A stretch of DNA of 64,000 nt from Yoonia sp. F2084L (GCF_023015625.1 NZ_JALKAH010000005.1:310001-374000), one strand, 5' to 3'. Numbered from the stretch's first letter, positions 36,100-47,628 are shown. Numbers and translations are program-made. The notes: a model not told the origin generated them from the letters alone.

Positions 36100-37524
36100 T
36101 CAGGCGCGCATATAGATGTCTTCGTGGCGGACAATATCGTCTTCACCCAGATAGGCCCCGGTTTGTACCTCAATCAGGACCATCGGCAGTTTGCCGGGGT
36201 TTTCCAGCCGATGTCGGGTGCCAAGCGGAATGTAGATAGACTGGTTTTCCGTCACCAGATCGACGTTGTTGCCGACCGTCACATTGGCGGTGCCCTGCAC
36301 GACGATCCAGTGTTCAGACCGATGGTGATGCGATTGCAACGAAAGCGACGCGCCGGGGTTTACAACGATGCGTTTGACCTGAAACCGATCACCGAGGGCG
36401 AGACTTTCAAACCAGCCCCAAGGGCGGTGATCCTTGGGAAAGACCTCAGCTTGTGCAACCCCTTTGTCTTTCAGCGCCTGCACCGCGATTTTGACGTCTT
36501 GCGCGCGATCTTTGTGGCTGATCAAAACCGCGTCGGGCATCGCGATGGCGACGATATCTTCCAGCCCGATACCCACAATGCTTTGCCCCTCGACCTCGGA
36601 TCGCAGCAGTACGTCTTTGCAATCAATCGCTGTGGCATCACCAGCGATGGCAACACCATCTGTCTGCGTTTCACGCCAGACAGCGGCCCAATCGCCCAGG
36701 TCAGACCACGCGCCGTTGTATGGCACGACGCTGAGGTTATCGGCCTTTTCCATAATGGCATAGTCGATTGAAGTCGCGTCTGTTTCGCCCCAAGGGCTGG
36801 GTGCAAGGCGCAGGAACGACAGATCGGTCACGCCGTTATCAAGCGCCGCTTTGGCATGGGTGTATGTATCGGCGGCATGATCGCGGTAGGCTGCGATAAT
36901 CGCCTTTGCCGTGAACAGAAATATCCCGGCGTTCCATAGATAGTTGCCCGCGCGCAGCATGTATTCCGCCCGCGCAACGCCGGGTTTTTCGACAAAGCTT
37001 TTCAGTACGAGAGGCTGGGCATCTGTTGGGCAAGCTTCGGCCAGCTCCAGATAACCATAGCCTGTTTCGGCATGATCCGGCGCAATCCCAAAGGTCACCA
37101 GTTGTCCAGCAAGCGCGGCTGGAATAGCCGCGTCAATGCTTGCGCGAAAAGCGGCTTCATCCGGGATCAAATGGTCAGAGGGGGCGACCAGCAGCAGTGC
37201 GTCAGGATCACTTTCGGCCACTTGCAAAGCAGCGGCGATCACGGCGGGTGCAGTATCGCGGCCTACAGGTTCGATCAGGATCGTGTCGGGTTCGATCCCG
37301 GCATCCTGAAGTTGTTGTAGAACAATAAAGCGGAATGGGTCGCCGGTGACGATAACAGGCGCAGTGAAGGCGTCCGTCCCCAGCCGTTTGGCGCAGGTTT
37401 GAAACAGGCTGTCGGCCCCGATGAAAGACGAAAACTGCTTGGGGTAGCTTTTGCGCGAGAGCGGCCAAAGCCGCGTGCCGGACCCACCGCAAAGGATGAC
37501 AGGTGTGATTTGTGGTGTTGTCAT
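36100..37524 (-). CDS. manC: mannose-1-phosphate guanylyltransferase/mannose-6-phosphate isomerase
   Basis: A 474-residue type II bifunctional enzyme that forms GDP-mannose, the precursor for the GDP-fucose steps next door. The N-terminal nucleotidyltransferase has GGSGTRLWPLSRKSYPKQF and the sugar-binding FVEKPGVARAEYML. The C-terminal cupin carries the isomerase motif LQSHHHRSEHWIVVQG. It overlaps the fucose synthase gene by 4 nt and is 63 nt upstream of galE. Confidence 0.95.
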   Translation of the reverse strand: MTTPQITPVILCGGSGTRLWPLSRKSYPKQFSSFIGADSLFQTCAKRLGTDAFTAPVIVTGDPFRFIVLQQLQDAGIEPDTILIEPVGRDTAPAVIAAALQVAESDPDALLLVAPSDHLIPDEAAFRASIDAAIPAALAGQLVTFGIAPDHAETGYGYLELAEACPTDAQPLVLKSFVEKPGVARAEYMLRAGNYLWNAGIFLFTAKAIIAAYRDHAADTYTHAKAALDNGVTDLSFLRLAPSPWGETDATSIDYAIMEKADNLSVVPYNGAWSDLGDWAAVWRETQTDGVAIAGDATAIDCKDVLLRSEVEGQSIVGIGLEDIVAIAMPDAVLISHKDRAQDVKIAVQALKDKGVAQAEVFPKDHRPWGWFESLALGDRFQVKRIVVNPGASLSLQSHHHRSEHWIVVQGTANVTVGNNVDLVTENQSIYIPLGTRHRLENPGKLPMVLIEVQTGAYLGEDDIVRHEDIYMRA

Positions 37525-38489
37525 GATGCGCGCAGGGTTTCGCCTGCCTCCTTTGCAGCGCAGTACCAGTCATAGGTTTGCGCCAGCCCGTCGCGTAGAG
37601 AAATCTGCGGTTGCCAGCCAAGCCCTTGCATAACGGCGGTGTCCAGCAGTTTACGTGGGGTGCCGTCTGGTTTGGATGGGTCGGTGAGTGTTTGACCGCG
37701 AAACCCCGTAAGCTGCGCGATAAGCTGCGCCAGTTCGCTGATCGGAATATCTTTGCCGGTCCCGACGTTCAGATGACTTTGCATTGGTGTCGTCGCAGCC
37801 GCATAGCGGGAAGGGTCCAGCCCCATGACAAACATCACCGCATCCGCCAGATCATCTACATGCAAAAACTCGCGGCGCGGTGTGCCCGTCCCCCAAAGCG
37901 TGACGGTGCGCTGACCGGTGCGCGCAGCTTCGTCGTAGCGTTGCAGCAAGCTGGGTAGCACATGGGCGTGTTCGGGGTGAAAGTTGTCGCCTGGTCCGTA
38001 AAGGTTCGTTGGCATGAGCGACCGATAGTCCCGCCCGTGTTGTCTGTTGTAGCTTTCGCAAAGTTTGATCGCGGCAATCTTGGCGATGGCATAAGGCTCG
38101 TTTGTGGGTTCCAGCGGCCCGGTTAGCAGGGCGCTTTCCGGGATTGGTTGGGGTGCGTTGCGGGGATAAATGCAGGATGATCCAAGTTGGATTAGACGCC
38201 GCACGCCCACTGCGTGGGCCTGATGTATCAGATTGCTCGCGATCATCAGGTTGTCATGGATGAAGTTGGCGGGTTGCGCATTATTGGCGATGATCCCACC
38301 GACTTTTGCGGCAGCGATGATTACCATTTCGGGTGCTTTGGCCCGCATGAAGCCCCGAACTGCCCGCTGATCTGTCAGATCCAACGCGCTGCGCGGTGCG
38401 GTGATCACATCATGCCGCCCCTCTGCGATCAGGCTGCGCAGGATTGCGCCGCCGACCATGCCTGTGTGTCCTGCCAGATAAATCCGCAT
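37521..38489 (-). CDS. fcl: GDP-L-fucose synthase
   Basis: NADPH-dependent epimerase-reductase making GDP-L-fucose from GDP-4-keto-6-deoxymannose. The 322-residue SDR has GHTGMVGGAILR, the family segments AAAKVGGI and NDNLMIASNLIHQAH-like LMIASNLI, GSSCIYPRNAPQPIPE and the YAIAKIAAIKLCE active site. It lies directly after gmd (3-nt gap) and overlaps manC, so these three genes form one operon for GDP-fucose. Confidence 0.95.
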   Translation of the reverse strand: MRIYLAGHTGMVGGAILRSLIAEGRHDVITAPRSALDLTDQRAVRGFMRAKAPEMVIIAAAKVGGIIANNAQPANFIHDNLMIASNLIHQAHAVGVRRLIQLGSSCIYPRNAPQPIPESALLTGPLEPTNEPYAIAKIAAIKLCESYNRQHGRDYRSLMPTNLYGPGDNFHPEHAHVLPSLLQRYDEAARTGQRTVTLWGTGTPRREFLHVDDLADAVMFVMGLDPSRYAAATTPMQSHLNVGTGKDIPISELAQLIAQLTGFRGQTLTDPSKPDGTPRKLLDTAVMQGLGWQPQISLRDGLAQTYDWYCAAKEAGETLRAS

Positions 38490-38492
38490 CTT

Positions 38493-39614
38493 CTACGCCT
38501 CGACCGCGATTGGCATTTCCATGCCGTGTTCTTTGAGCAGGGCATGGCGCTGGGCGATCTTAAGGTCTTCGGCGACCATTTCCGCACACATCGCCTGCGG
38601 GGTGATCGTCGGGGTCCACCCGAGGTCTTTCTTTGCTTTGGATGGGTCACCCAGTAGCGTTTCAACCTCCGCAGGGCGGAAATAGCGTGGGTCAACGCGC
38701 ATCACGACATCACCACAACGCACATTTGGCGCGCGGTTGCTGTTTACAGCGGCGACAGTTGCAATCTCTTGCACGCCGTTGCCTGAGAATTCCAAGGTCA
38801 TGCCCAATTCGGCCGCTGTCCAATTGACGAAATCGCGGACCGAATGCTGGACGCCTGTCGCGATCACGTAATCCTCGGGCCGGTCCTGTTGCAGCATCAG
38901 CCACTGCATCTGGACATAGTCCTTGGCGTGTCCCCAATCGCGCAAGGCAGCAGTATTGCCTAAGTAGAGGCAATCTTGCAGCCCCAAGGCAATGTTCGAC
39001 AATCCACGGGTGATCTTGCGGGTCACAAACGTCTCACCCCGGCGGGGGCTTTCGTGGTTAAACAGGATGCCGTTGCAGGCATACATGCCATAGGCTTCGC
39101 GGTAGTTTACGCAGGTCCAATAGGCATAAAGCTTGGCCACGGCATAAGGGCTGCGCGGGTGGAAGGGCGTGGTTTCGGTTTGCGGGGTCTGGCGAACCTG
39201 ACCGTAGAGTTCCGAAGTAGAGGCCTGATAGAAACGCGTCTTGGTCTCTAGCTTGAGAAACCGGATGGCTTCCAACAGCCGCAAGGTCCCCAGCGCATCG
39301 ACATCAGCGGTATATTCAGGCGCATCGAAACTGACAGCAACATGGCTTTGTGCGCCAAGGTTATAGACCTCATCGGGCTGCACCTGCGCGATAATGCGTG
39401 TCAGGTTCGACGCATCGGACAGATCACCGTAGTGCAGGATAAACCTTGCATTGTCGGTCTGAGGGTCCTGATAAATGTGATCGACACGTTCAGTATTGAG
39501 CGAGGATGACCGGCGTTTGATGCCGTGTACCTCATACCCTTTGTCGAGCAAGAGTTCTGCAAGGTAGGATCCGTCTTGTCCGGTCACACCGGTGATTAGC
39601 GCACGTTTGGTCAT
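38493..39614 (-). CDS. gmd: GDP-mannose 4,6-dehydratase
   Basis: First committed step from GDP-mannose to GDP-fucose or GDP-rhamnose. The 373-residue protein begins [20 protein letters not shown] and has the [20 protein letters not shown] segment with catalytic Ser-Glu, the [10 protein letters not shown] motif, and the C-terminal [20 protein letters not shown]. It is the promoter-proximal gene of the group. A CtrA-type box lies 55 bp before the start codon. Confidence 0.96.
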   Translation of the reverse strand: MTKRALITGVTGQDGSYLAELLLDKGYEVHGIKRRSSSLNTERVDHIYQDPQTDNARFILHYGDLSDASNLTRIIAQVQPDEVYNLGAQSHVAVSFDAPEYTADVDALGTLRLLEAIRFLKLETKTRFYQASTSELYGQVRQTPQTETTPFHPRSPYAVAKLYAYWTCVNYREAYGMYACNGILFNHESPRRGETFVTRKITRGLSNIALGLQDCLYLGNTAALRDWGHAKDYVQMQWLMLQQDRPEDYVIATGVQHSVRDFVNWTAAELGMTLEFSGNGVQEIATVAAVNSNRAPNVRCGDVVMRVDPRYFRPAEVETLLGDPSKAKKDLGWTPTITPQAMCAEMVAEDLKIAQRHALLKEHGMEMPIAVEA

Positions 39615-39668
39615 TGGTTTTAAGGCGACTCATAAAGCTTCCGTTAACTATTCATGGGTCGCAACATC

Positions 39669-39684
39669 TTAAGGTTGTCTTAAC
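39669..39684. promoter_or_regulatory. CtrA-type box TTAA-N7-TTAAC
   Basis: A full match to the known alphaproteobacterial CtrA consensus, in the 155-bp divergent region between gmd and the DUF2793 gene. It is 55 bp from the gmd start and 86 bp from the DUF2793 start, so either or both could be controlled. Confidence 0.55.
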
Positions 39685-39769
39685 TTACAGACGGTGGTGT
39701 AAGATTTTATTGACACTGGTCCCGGGATACTGCGCGCGAGTTCACCCCTAGCGGAAGGCGCGTAACACC

Positions 39770-40126
39770 ATGCCAGATCAAACCCCGAACCTGTCTTTGC
39801 CATTTATCATGCCGGCACAGGCGCAAAAACATGTCACCCATAATGAGGCAATTGAGCTGCTGGATATGATTGTCCAGCTTACGCTTGAAAGCATCGCGGC
39901 AAACGTGCCGCCCGGCGCGCCTATGGAAGGACAGGCTTGGGCGCTGGGCACATCACCGTCGGGCGATTGGTCCGGGCAGGGTGGTCAGATCGCAACATGG
40001 CGCGGTGGGGGGTGGCTTTTTGTCGCCCTGCGTGAAGGATGGATGGCCTGGGTGAAGGATGCTGCTGCGCTGCAAGTCTTTACCGGCGGGGCCTGGGCGA
40101 CGCTGGTTGCACTAAATCCAGACTAA
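39770..40126 (+). CDS. DUF2793 domain-containing protein (phage/GTA tail-fibre-like)
   Basis: A 118-residue protein starting NLSLPFIMPAQAQKHVTHNEA, the DUF2793 signature, with W/G-rich repeats (GQGGQIATWRGGGWLFVALREG) as in the carbohydrate-facing ends of phage or gene-transfer-agent fibres. It is a single short domain here, without the larger fibre domains, and no phage genes are nearby. A strong hairpin follows the stop after 33 nt. Function in the host is unknown. Confidence 0.82.
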   Translation: MPDQTPNLSLPFIMPAQAQKHVTHNEAIELLDMIVQLTLESIAANVPPGAPMEGQAWALGTSPSGDWSGQGGQIATWRGGGWLFVALREGWMAWVKDAAALQVFTGGAWATLVALNPD

Positions 40127-40159
40127 CGATTCTCGGCGGTATGGCCGCAGGGTATCAAG

Positions 40160-40196
40160 AAAGAGCGCGCAACCTTGGTAAGGTTGCGCGCTCTTT
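40160..40196 (+). terminator. intrinsic terminator after the DUF2793 gene
   Basis: A perfect 17-bp stem (arm AAAGAGCGCGCAACCTT) with a 3-nt loop and T-run. It insulates the ATP synthase operon from the DUF2793 gene. Between this hairpin and the promoter at 40311 I see nothing else. Confidence 0.9.
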
Positions 40197-40310
40197 TGTG
40201 TTTGACGGCGAAAATACGAAAACAGGTGGTCTTTTCGTGCGAAATCACTGTTCGTTCCAAACCATCGTGCCATATGCAAGGAAACGTAGTGGATTCTTGT
40301 CTCAGGGTGC

Positions 40311-40339
40311 TTGCGACACCCCAAGGGCTCTGCTACATC
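40311..40339 (+). promoter_or_regulatory. sigma-70-type promoter for atpHAGDC
   Basis: TTGCGA, 17-bp spacer, TACATC, each preceded by C as in the alphaproteobacterial housekeeping consensus (cTTG-.., cTA-..). The predicted leader is about 105 nt before the GTG of atpH. It is the best-placed match in the 250 bp after the terminator. Confidence 0.5.
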
Positions 40340-40450
40340 GCGCAAGATTTTGCCGCTCTCGCATTCGTGGGGGCCAAAGAAGTTGCCCTCCTGCTGTCCG
40401 GTCACTCCCGGGACCTGTGGGACCGGGCCCAAGATATCGGAAGGCTCCAC

Positions 40451-41011
40451 GTGTCCGAAACTGCTGGTATTTCGACAGGCATCGCCACGCGCTATGCAAC
40501 GGCTGTGTTCGACCTCGCCAAAGAAGGCAAGGCGATCAAAGCGCTCGAATCAGATGTTGCCGCCCTAGAGGCCGCAATGGGCGAAAGCGCCGATCTGCGT
40601 ACTTTGCTGACTTCACCGCTTTATAGCCGCGAAGAACAGTCTGGCGCAGTCGCGGCTGTCGCCAAGAAAATGAAACTCTCTGACACCACAAGCAATGTGC
40701 TGGCGCTGCTCGCAAGCAAGCGCCGTTTGTTTGTGTTGCCACAGCTTATCGCTGTGCTTCAGGACATGTTGTCCGAAGAGCGTGGCGAAGTGACCGCCGA
40801 AGTCACAACCGCCAAGGCGCTGACCAAGGCGCAGGCGGACAAGCTGGCGAAAACACTCAAGGCCCAAGTGGGCAAATCTGTCACCATCAAAGAAACCGTC
40901 GATGAAAGCATCATCGGCGGTCTTATTGTCAAAGTGGGCTCCAAGATGATCGACACGTCGATCGCCTCCAAGCTCAACGCACTCCAGAACACAATGAAAG
41001 AGGTCGGATAA
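40451..41011 (+). CDS. atpH: F1F0 ATP synthase subunit delta
   Basis: Connects F1 to the peripheral stalk at the inner membrane. The 186-residue protein has the OSCP/delta opening [20 protein letters not shown] and the closing [23 protein letters not shown] (about residues 150-175, positions shared by the family). GTG 40451 is chosen: GGAAGG lies 6 nt upstream and it gives the family-typical N-terminus. A much longer in-frame version is not supported. atpA starts directly after the stop codon. Confidence 0.95.
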   Translation: MSETAGISTGIATRYATAVFDLAKEGKAIKALESDVAALEAAMGESADLRTLLTSPLYSREEQSGAVAAVAKKMKLSDTTSNVLALLASKRRLFVLPQLIAVLQDMLSEERGEVTAEVTTAKALTKAQADKLAKTLKAQVGKSVTIKETVDESIIGGLIVKVGSKMIDTSIASKLNALQNTMKEVG

Positions 41012-42547
41012 ATGGCGATCCAAGCGTCTGAAATTTCTGCGATCCTGAAGGACCAGATCAAAAACTTCGGTCAAGAAGCCGAAGTGGCCGAAGTTGGCCG
41101 CGTATTGAGCGTAGGCGATGGTATTGCCCGTGTTTACGGTCTTGATAACGTCCAAGCCGGTGAGATGGTTGAATTCCCCGGTGGTATCCGCGGAATGGCC
41201 CTGAACCTTGAAAGCGACAACGTTGGTGTTGTTATCTTCGGTTCCGACCGCGACATCAAAGAAGGCGACACCGTCAAGCGCACAAAATCCATCGTGGACG
41301 TGCCTGTTGGTGACGAACTGCTTGGTCGCGTTGTTGATGGTCTGGGTAACCCGCTGGACGGCAAAGGCCCGATCAAAACAAAGAACCGCGCGATTGCCGA
41401 TTCCAAAGCACCGGGCATTATTCCACGTAAATCGGTACACGAGCCGATGGCGACTGGTCTGAAATCCGTTGATGCGATGATCCCAATTGGCCGTGGCCAG
41501 CGCGAGCTGATCATTGGTGACCGTCAGACAGGTAAAACTGCTGTGGCGCTTGATACGATCCTGAACCAGAAGTCTTACAACGACAAAGCCGAAACAGAGT
41601 ATGACAAGCTGTACTGTGTTTACGTGGCGATCGGTCAAAAGCGTTCAACTGTTGCGCAGTTGGTGAAGAAGCTCGAAGAGTCGGGTGCTATTGAGTATTC
41701 CATCGTTGTTGCGGCGACAGCCTCTGACCCAGCACCGATGCAGTTCCTTGCACCCTATGCTGCCACAACAATGGCCGAGCACTTCCGCGACAATGGCCGC
41801 CACGCACTGATCATCTATGATGATCTGTCCAAGCAAGCCGTATCTTACCGCCAGATGTCCTTGCTTCTGCGTCGCCCACCAGGGCGTGAAGCTTACCCTG
41901 GTGACGTTTTCTATCTTCACTCCCGCCTGCTTGAACGTTCATCAAAGCTGAATGAAGATAACGGATCCGGGTCATTGACCGCGCTGCCGATCATTGAAAC
42001 CCAAGGTGGTGACGTGTCTGCGTTTATTCCAACAAACGTGATTTCGATCACGGATGGTCAGATCTTCCTGGAAACAGAATTGTTTTACCAAGGTATCCGC
42101 CCTGCGGTGAACACAGGTCTGTCTGTTTCGCGTGTTGGGTCATCTGCTCAGACGAACTCAATGAAATCTGTTGCTGGTCCTGTTAAGCTTGAGCTTGCGC
42201 AGTATCGCGAAATGGCTGCTTTTGCGCAGTTTGGTTCTGACCTTGATGCCGCCACACAGCAGCTGCTGAACCGTGGTGCCCGCCTTACAGAATTGATGAA
42301 GCAGCCGCAGTACTCGCCACTGACCAATGCTGAAATCGTCTGCGTGATCTATGCAGGTACAAAGGGCTATCTCGATAAACTGGCCGTTACTGATGTGGCA
42401 CGGTTTGAGGCTGGTTTGTTGAAGCATTTGCGCACGAACGCGTCTGACGTGTTGGACATGATCACCAAGGAAGATCCAAAGATCAAAGGTGATGCAGAGG
42501 CCAAGATTAAAGCCGCTTTGGACGCTTACGCTGCTGATTTCGCTTAA
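41012..42547 (+). CDS. atpA: F1F0 ATP synthase subunit alpha
   Basis: Non-catalytic nucleotide-binding subunit, 511 residues, normal length. Walker A reads [13 protein letters not shown] near 169-181, followed by the family segments [11 protein letters not shown] and the [19 protein letters not shown] stretch. Codons such as GGT, CGT and GAA are strongly favoured compared with neighbours, as in highly expressed genes. Second in atpHAGDC. Confidence 0.98.
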   Translation: MAIQASEISAILKDQIKNFGQEAEVAEVGRVLSVGDGIARVYGLDNVQAGEMVEFPGGIRGMALNLESDNVGVVIFGSDRDIKEGDTVKRTKSIVDVPVGDELLGRVVDGLGNPLDGKGPIKTKNRAIADSKAPGIIPRKSVHEPMATGLKSVDAMIPIGRGQRELIIGDRQTGKTAVALDTILNQKSYNDKAETEYDKLYCVYVAIGQKRSTVAQLVKKLEESGAIEYSIVVAATASDPAPMQFLAPYAATTMAEHFRDNGRHALIIYDDLSKQAVSYRQMSLLLRRPPGREAYPGDVFYLHSRLLERSSKLNEDNGSGSLTALPIIETQGGDVSAFIPTNVISITDGQIFLETELFYQGIRPAVNTGLSVSRVGSSAQTNSMKSVAGPVKLELAQYREMAAFAQFGSDLDAATQQLLNRGARLTELMKQPQYSPLTNAEIVCVIYAGTKGYLDKLAVTDVARFEAGLLKHLRTNASDVLDMITKEDPKIKGDAEAKIKAALDAYAADFA

Positions 42548-42571
42548 TTCTTAAGGTAAGGAGACGAACAC

Positions 42572-43444
42572 GTGCCTAATCTTAAGGACCTGAAAAACCG
42601 GATCGCGTCGGTCAAATCGACCCGCAAGATCACGAAGGCCATGCAGATGGTCGCGGCTGCAAAACTGCGCCGCGCCCAGGACGCAGCTGAATCTTCGCGT
42701 CCCTACACAGAGCGTTTCAACGCTGTGATGGCGGGTCTCGCGGCGGGTTCAGCAGGCTCAGAAGCGGCACCAAAACTGCTGTCCGGCACGGGCAGCGATC
42801 AGGTGCAACTGCTGATCGTGATGACCGCAGAGCGTGGTTTGTGTGGTGGCTTTAACGGCAACATCGCAAAGCTTGCGAAAGCGCATGCCGCCAAGCTGTT
42901 GGCTGAAGGCAAGACCGTCAAGGTTTTGACCGTTGGCAAAAAAGGCCGCGATGCGATCAAACGCGATCTGGGTGACCACTTTGTCGGCCATGTTGACCTA
43001 TCGGCGGTAAAGCGTCTGGGTTACGCAGATGCACAAGGGATCGCCAAGGATGTGCTTGCGCGCTTTGACGGTGAGGAATTTGACGTCGCGACGATCTTTT
43101 TCGCGCGGTTTGAGAATGTTGTGACACAGCATCCGACTGCTCAGCAGATCATCCCGGCCAAATTTGAAACCACTGAGGATGCAGAAGCAACTTTGTACGA
43201 TTACGAGCCAAGCGAAGAAGAAATCCTTGCGGATTTGCTGCCACGTGGCGTGGCCACCGCAATCTTCTCAGCCCTGCTTGAAAACGCAGCGTCCGAGCAA
43301 GGCGCGCGGATGTCCGCAATGGACAACGCGACACGCAACGCCGGCGAAATGATCGACAAGCTGACCATCCAATACAACCGCTCGCGACAGGCCGTCATTA
43401 CCAACGAGCTGATTGAAATTATTTCGGGCGCGGAAGCGCTCTAG
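42572..43444 (+). CDS. atpG: F1F0 ATP synthase subunit gamma
   Basis: Central rotor stalk subunit, 290 residues, with the N-terminal helix [20 protein letters not shown] and [11 protein letters not shown], the [14 protein letters not shown] motif, and the C-terminal helix [20 protein letters not shown] (residues about 255-275) that closes with [17 protein letters not shown]. The start is GTG at 42572, behind AAGGTAAGGAG. It is 24 bp after atpA and 24 bp before atpD. Confidence 0.97.
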   Translation: MPNLKDLKNRIASVKSTRKITKAMQMVAAAKLRRAQDAAESSRPYTERFNAVMAGLAAGSAGSEAAPKLLSGTGSDQVQLLIVMTAERGLCGGFNGNIAKLAKAHAAKLLAEGKTVKVLTVGKKGRDAIKRDLGDHFVGHVDLSAVKRLGYADAQGIAKDVLARFDGEEFDVATIFFARFENVVTQHPTAQQIIPAKFETTEDAEATLYDYEPSEEEILADLLPRGVATAIFSALLENAASEQGARMSAMDNATRNAGEMIDKLTIQYNRSRQAVITNELIEIISGAEAL

Positions 43445-43450
43445 AACTGA

Positions 43451-44893
<1,443 letters not shown>

Positions 44894-44905
44894 GGAGAAG
44901 CCATC

Positions 44906-45331
44906 ATGGCAAACCTACAATTCGATCTGGTCTCGCCTGAACGCCGCCTGGCACAGGTACAGGCGACTGAGGTGCAAATCCCCGGCGCAGATGGTGATAT
45001 GACAGCTATGGCTGACCATGCGCCTACAATCACAACGCTGCGCCCCGGCGTTTTGACCGTGGTGCACAGCGGCGGGTCTGACGCATATGTGGTCTCCGGC
45101 GGTTTCGCCGAGATCACAGCGACAGGCGTTTCGGTTCTGGCCGAGCAAGCTTTGCCGCAGGCAGAAGTGACGCAGGATATCTACGACCAGATGGTTGAAG
45201 ATGCGAAAGCGGCTTACGGGCGTGCACAAGAGACGTTCAAGAACGAACCGGGCCCCGTTGATGACGCAGCCAAGCTGTTGTCAGACATGGTAGCGATCGG
45301 TGGGCACATCGGTTTGACCGCCAAGACCTAA
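44906..45331 (+). CDS. atpC: F1F0 ATP synthase subunit epsilon
   Basis: Regulatory rotor subunit, 141 residues, with the beta-sandwich opening [20 protein letters not shown] and [20 protein letters not shown], and a C-terminal helical part. Last gene of the F1 operon; the F0 genes are not in the window, as is usual for this bacterial group. A clear intrinsic terminator follows 16 nt after the stop. Confidence 0.96.
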   Translation: MANLQFDLVSPERRLAQVQATEVQIPGADGDMTAMADHAPTITTLRPGVLTVVHSGGSDAYVVSGGFAEITATGVSVLAEQALPQAEVTQDIYDQMVEDAKAAYGRAQETFKNEPGPVDDAAKLLSDMVAIGGHIGLTAKT

Positions 45332-45347
45332 GCGCGTGATGATCGCA

Positions 45348-45384
45348 AACAAAGGCCTCGCGATAGCGGGGCCTTTTGTTTTTG
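45348..45384 (+). terminator. intrinsic terminator of atpHAGDC
   Basis: Stem AACAAAGGCCTCGC pairing with GCGGGGCCTTTTGTT (one bulge and one G-T), GATA loop, then a T-run. It ends 4 bp before the stop of the convergent lipoprotein gene. Confidence 0.9.
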
Positions 45385-45388
45385 TGGG

Positions 45389-46156
45389 CTACTGTTTCAA
45401 GGCCCAAAGTGTGGCAACGCCGTTGACCTCGGTGCCGTCCACAACAGTCGTGATGTCCTTGGGTGCGATAAAATTGCTGCCTGAGGCAAAAACACCCTCG
45501 CCCCCCGGCCCATAAACATAACCATCGATATGGCCTGTGATGCTCAGGTCTTGCACACCGTTGTTAAAGGCCCCGTCAATCTGGATATCCAAAGCGGCAG
45601 CACCATTCGACCCTGCGGTCAGGCTGCCACCGGAAAACGTAATGTCGCCTTCGTAATGGACAATAGGGCTTGTCATAGTTGTTTCGTCAAAGACGGCACC
45701 CATAAAGCCCGTCGCGCCGCCACCGGTCGCCCCGGTTGCCATATCAACGGTCAGCGTCGCCTCGCCCCGAATGTTTGCGGCCAAGCTGCTGAAGAAACTG
45801 ATCGCCATAAAGCCATCGTAACTGACAACGCCAGAGCCGGGCAGGTCTGCCAAAGTAGCTGTCCCGCCGACCCGCGCGGTGTCTCTGACAAATGCAAAAT
45901 CGTCCTGAAACGCGCCTTGGAAGTACGCGCTTTCCTCGGCAGTCACCAGATTGAAGGGGCTCGTCGGCGCAGGAGGATCGCCGCCGCCCGTATCTCCACC
46001 ACCCATGTCACCACCACCGCTATCGCCTCCGCCCGTGTCGCCTCCGCCATCATCGGGTGGCAGTGCGTCCACCCCGGTGGTGGTGGTTCCACATGATGCC
46101 AACATCAACAGTACTGCACCATATCCCAATAGCTTCGAGCAAGACCGTATAACCAT
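45389..46156 (-). CDS. lipoprotein with transferrin-binding-protein-like beta domain
   Basis: A 255-residue lipoprotein: signal peptide ending LASC, then a flexible low-complexity linker of GGGD repeats (GGGDTGGGDSGGGDMGGGD) and a soluble domain rich in small residues. The segments ANIRGEATLTVDMATGATGG and HYEGDITFSGGSLTAGSNG resemble the beta-barrel half of TbpB-like solute-binding lipoproteins. A second protein of this type is at 54565. The ATG at 46156 is preferred over GTG 46165. Function is unknown; surface ligand binding is a guess. Confidence 0.7.
   Translation of the reverse strand: MVIRSCSKLLGYGAVLLMLASCGTTTTGVDALPPDDGGGDTGGGDSGGGDMGGGDTGGGDPPAPTSPFNLVTAEESAYFQGAFQDDFAFVRDTARVGGTATLADLPGSGVVSYDGFMAISFFSSLAANIRGEATLTVDMATGATGGGATGFMGAVFDETTMTSPIVHYEGDITFSGGSLTAGSNGAAALDIQIDGAFNNGVQDLSITGHIDGYVYGPGGEGVFASGSNFIAPKDITTVVDGTEVNGVATLWALKQ
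45977..46051. repeat. five 15-bp tandem units encoding the GGGD linker
   Basis: Five consecutive 15-nt units inside the lipoprotein gene, each encoding a GGGDx-type pentapeptide. The units differ mainly at third codon positions. Being in frame, copy-number change would only lengthen or shorten the linker. Confidence 0.8.
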
Positions 46157-46181
46157 AAAGCACACCTAACATTTTAAAAAA

Positions 46182-46212
46182 GTTAAGGATGAGTTATCAG
46201 TGAGTCCTTAAC
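46182..46212. promoter_or_regulatory. inverted repeat GTTAAGGA-N15-TCCTTAAC
   Basis: Perfect 8-bp arms 15 bp apart, in the 82-bp divergent region between the TbpB-like lipoprotein gene and the H-type lectin gene. Arm centres are 23 bp apart (about two helical turns), a spacing suited to a dimeric regulator. The binder is unknown. Confidence 0.5.
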
Positions 46213-46238
46213 CAAGTGTTATTATGGTTTAAGAAAAG

Positions 46239-46601
46239 ATGAGTTTGTTAATGCGTAAGTTTGAGAACGGTACAATCGGTATTGATCACGGTGACGTGGT
46301 TCTATTTTCCGATTTTGAAGACGATGGTCAGATGTGGCGCGGTGAAGGCCCGCGTCAGTCTCGCGCCGCCGTTGTCTTTGCACAAAGCTACACCAAGCCG
46401 CCGCATGTTCAGGTCTCGATCTCGATGTGGGACATCTCGAACAACACCAATATCCGGGCGGATGTGCAGGCTGAAAAGATCACCGAAACAGGATTCGACA
46501 TCGTCTTTCGGACATGGGCCGACACACAAGTCGCACGCGTGCGTGTCGCCTGGACCTCGTTTGGTGAACTGTCACACGATGATGGGTGGGAGCTTTACTA
46601 G
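46239..46601 (+). CDS. H-type lectin domain-containing protein
   Basis: A 120-residue single-domain protein matching the H-type lectin fold (snail agglutinin/discoidin family, N-acetylgalactosamine binders). FENGTIGIDHGDVVLFSDF opens it, with the conserved sheet segments PPHVQVSISMWDISNN and RVRVAWTSFGEL. No signal peptide is present. Starts at 46239 and 46251 are both possible. Related lectin modules occur in phage fibres and in bacterial surface proteins. It shares a divergent promoter region with the lipoprotein gene. Confidence 0.83.
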   Translation: MSLLMRKFENGTIGIDHGDVVLFSDFEDDGQMWRGEGPRQSRAAVVFAQSYTKPPHVQVSISMWDISNNTNIRADVQAEKITETGFDIVFRTWADTQVARVRVAWTSFGELSHDDGWELY

Positions 46602-46608
46602 CGCCCGC

Positions 46609-47628
46609 TTATTCGGCGGCATAAAGCCCCTCATAGATCGGCCCCAGCGTCTTGTGATCGAACAATGATGAAACAGATGTGCCGTTCCATGTGTTCAGGA
46701 TTGCTTGCGCAAACATCGGTGCGGTTGGCACGATGCGAATGTTCTTGCAGGCCTTCACCGCCTCAGTCGCCTGAATGGTGTCAGTGATCACGAGGTTTTT
46801 CATCACAGACTTTGAAACACGCTCGACCGCCGGGCCGGATAACACGCCATGCGTGATGTAAGAGTGGACCTCTTTCGCGCCATTTTCCATCAGCACTTCG
46901 GCCGCCTTGCACAGCGTGCCAGCGGTATCCACGATATCGTCCACAATCACGCAGACTTTGTCTTTGACGTCACCAATGACGGTCATCTCGGCCACTTCAC
47001 CGGGTTTCCCACGACGCTTGTCAACGATGGACAAAGGCGCGCCAATGCGCTGTGCCAGATCACGGGCACGGGCCACACCGCCAACGTCTGGGGAAACAAC
47101 CATCACCTCATCCATCTTGCCACGGAAGTTATGCATCGCATCCAGTGCATAGATCGGTGAAGCATAAAGGTTGTCCACTGGAATATCGAAAAAACCCTGA
47201 ATCTGCGTAGCGTGCAAATCCAGGGTCAAAACGCGTTCGATGCCGGCTTCTACGATCATATTCGATACCAGCTTGGCCGTGATCGGGGTGCGCGCCTTGG
47301 AGCGGCGATCTTGGCGGGCATAGCCGAAGTATGGGATGACGGCCGTAATTCGGGCGGCGGAGGACCGACGCAGAGCATCCGCGATGATCAGCAGTTCCAT
47401 CAGATTGTCGTTGGCGGGGTTTGATGTGGGCTGGACGATGAACATATCCTCGCCGCGTACGTTTTCGTACACTTCGACGAAAATCTCACCGTCGTTAAAC
47501 CGCTCAACGCGGGTATCGCATAGCCCGACTTCCATACCGCGATGCATCGACATGCGGCGGGCAATCGCTTTGGCCAGTGGCGGATTAGCGTTACCTGCAA
47601 TCAGCTTGGGCTCGATCATTGTGGGCAT
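46609..47628 (-). CDS. prs: ribose-phosphate pyrophosphokinase
   Basis: Makes PRPP for nucleotide, His and Trp synthesis. The 339-residue protein has [20 protein letters not shown] with the substrate-binding Glu/Asp, the [20 protein letters not shown] flexible loop, the catalytic DKRRGKPGE and the PRPP loop [13 protein letters not shown]. It is divergent from the HCCA isomerase gene and convergent with the lectin gene. Confidence 0.97.
   Translation of the reverse strand: MPTMIEPKLIAGNANPPLAKAIARRMSMHRGMEVGLCDTRVERFNDGEIFVEVYENVRGEDMFIVQPTSNPANDNLMELLIIADALRRSSAARITAVIPYFGYARQDRRSKARTPITAKLVSNMIVEAGIERVLTLDLHATQIQGFFDIPVDNLYASPIYALDAMHNFRGKMDEVMVVSPDVGGVARARDLAQRIGAPLSIVDKRRGKPGEVAEMTVIGDVKDKVCVIVDDIVDTAGTLCKAAEVLMENGAKEVHSYITHGVLSGPAVERVSKSVMKNLVITDTIQATEAVKACKNIRIVPTAPMFAQAILNTWNGTSVSSLFDHKTLGPIYEGLYAAE

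Noticed and set aside
40613-41638. 341-codon minus-strand open frame opposite atpH/atpA
   Set aside because: It mirrors highly conserved ATP synthase genes; its His/Asn/Phe-rich composition is what the opposite strand of biased codons gives, and there is no ribosome site or family match.
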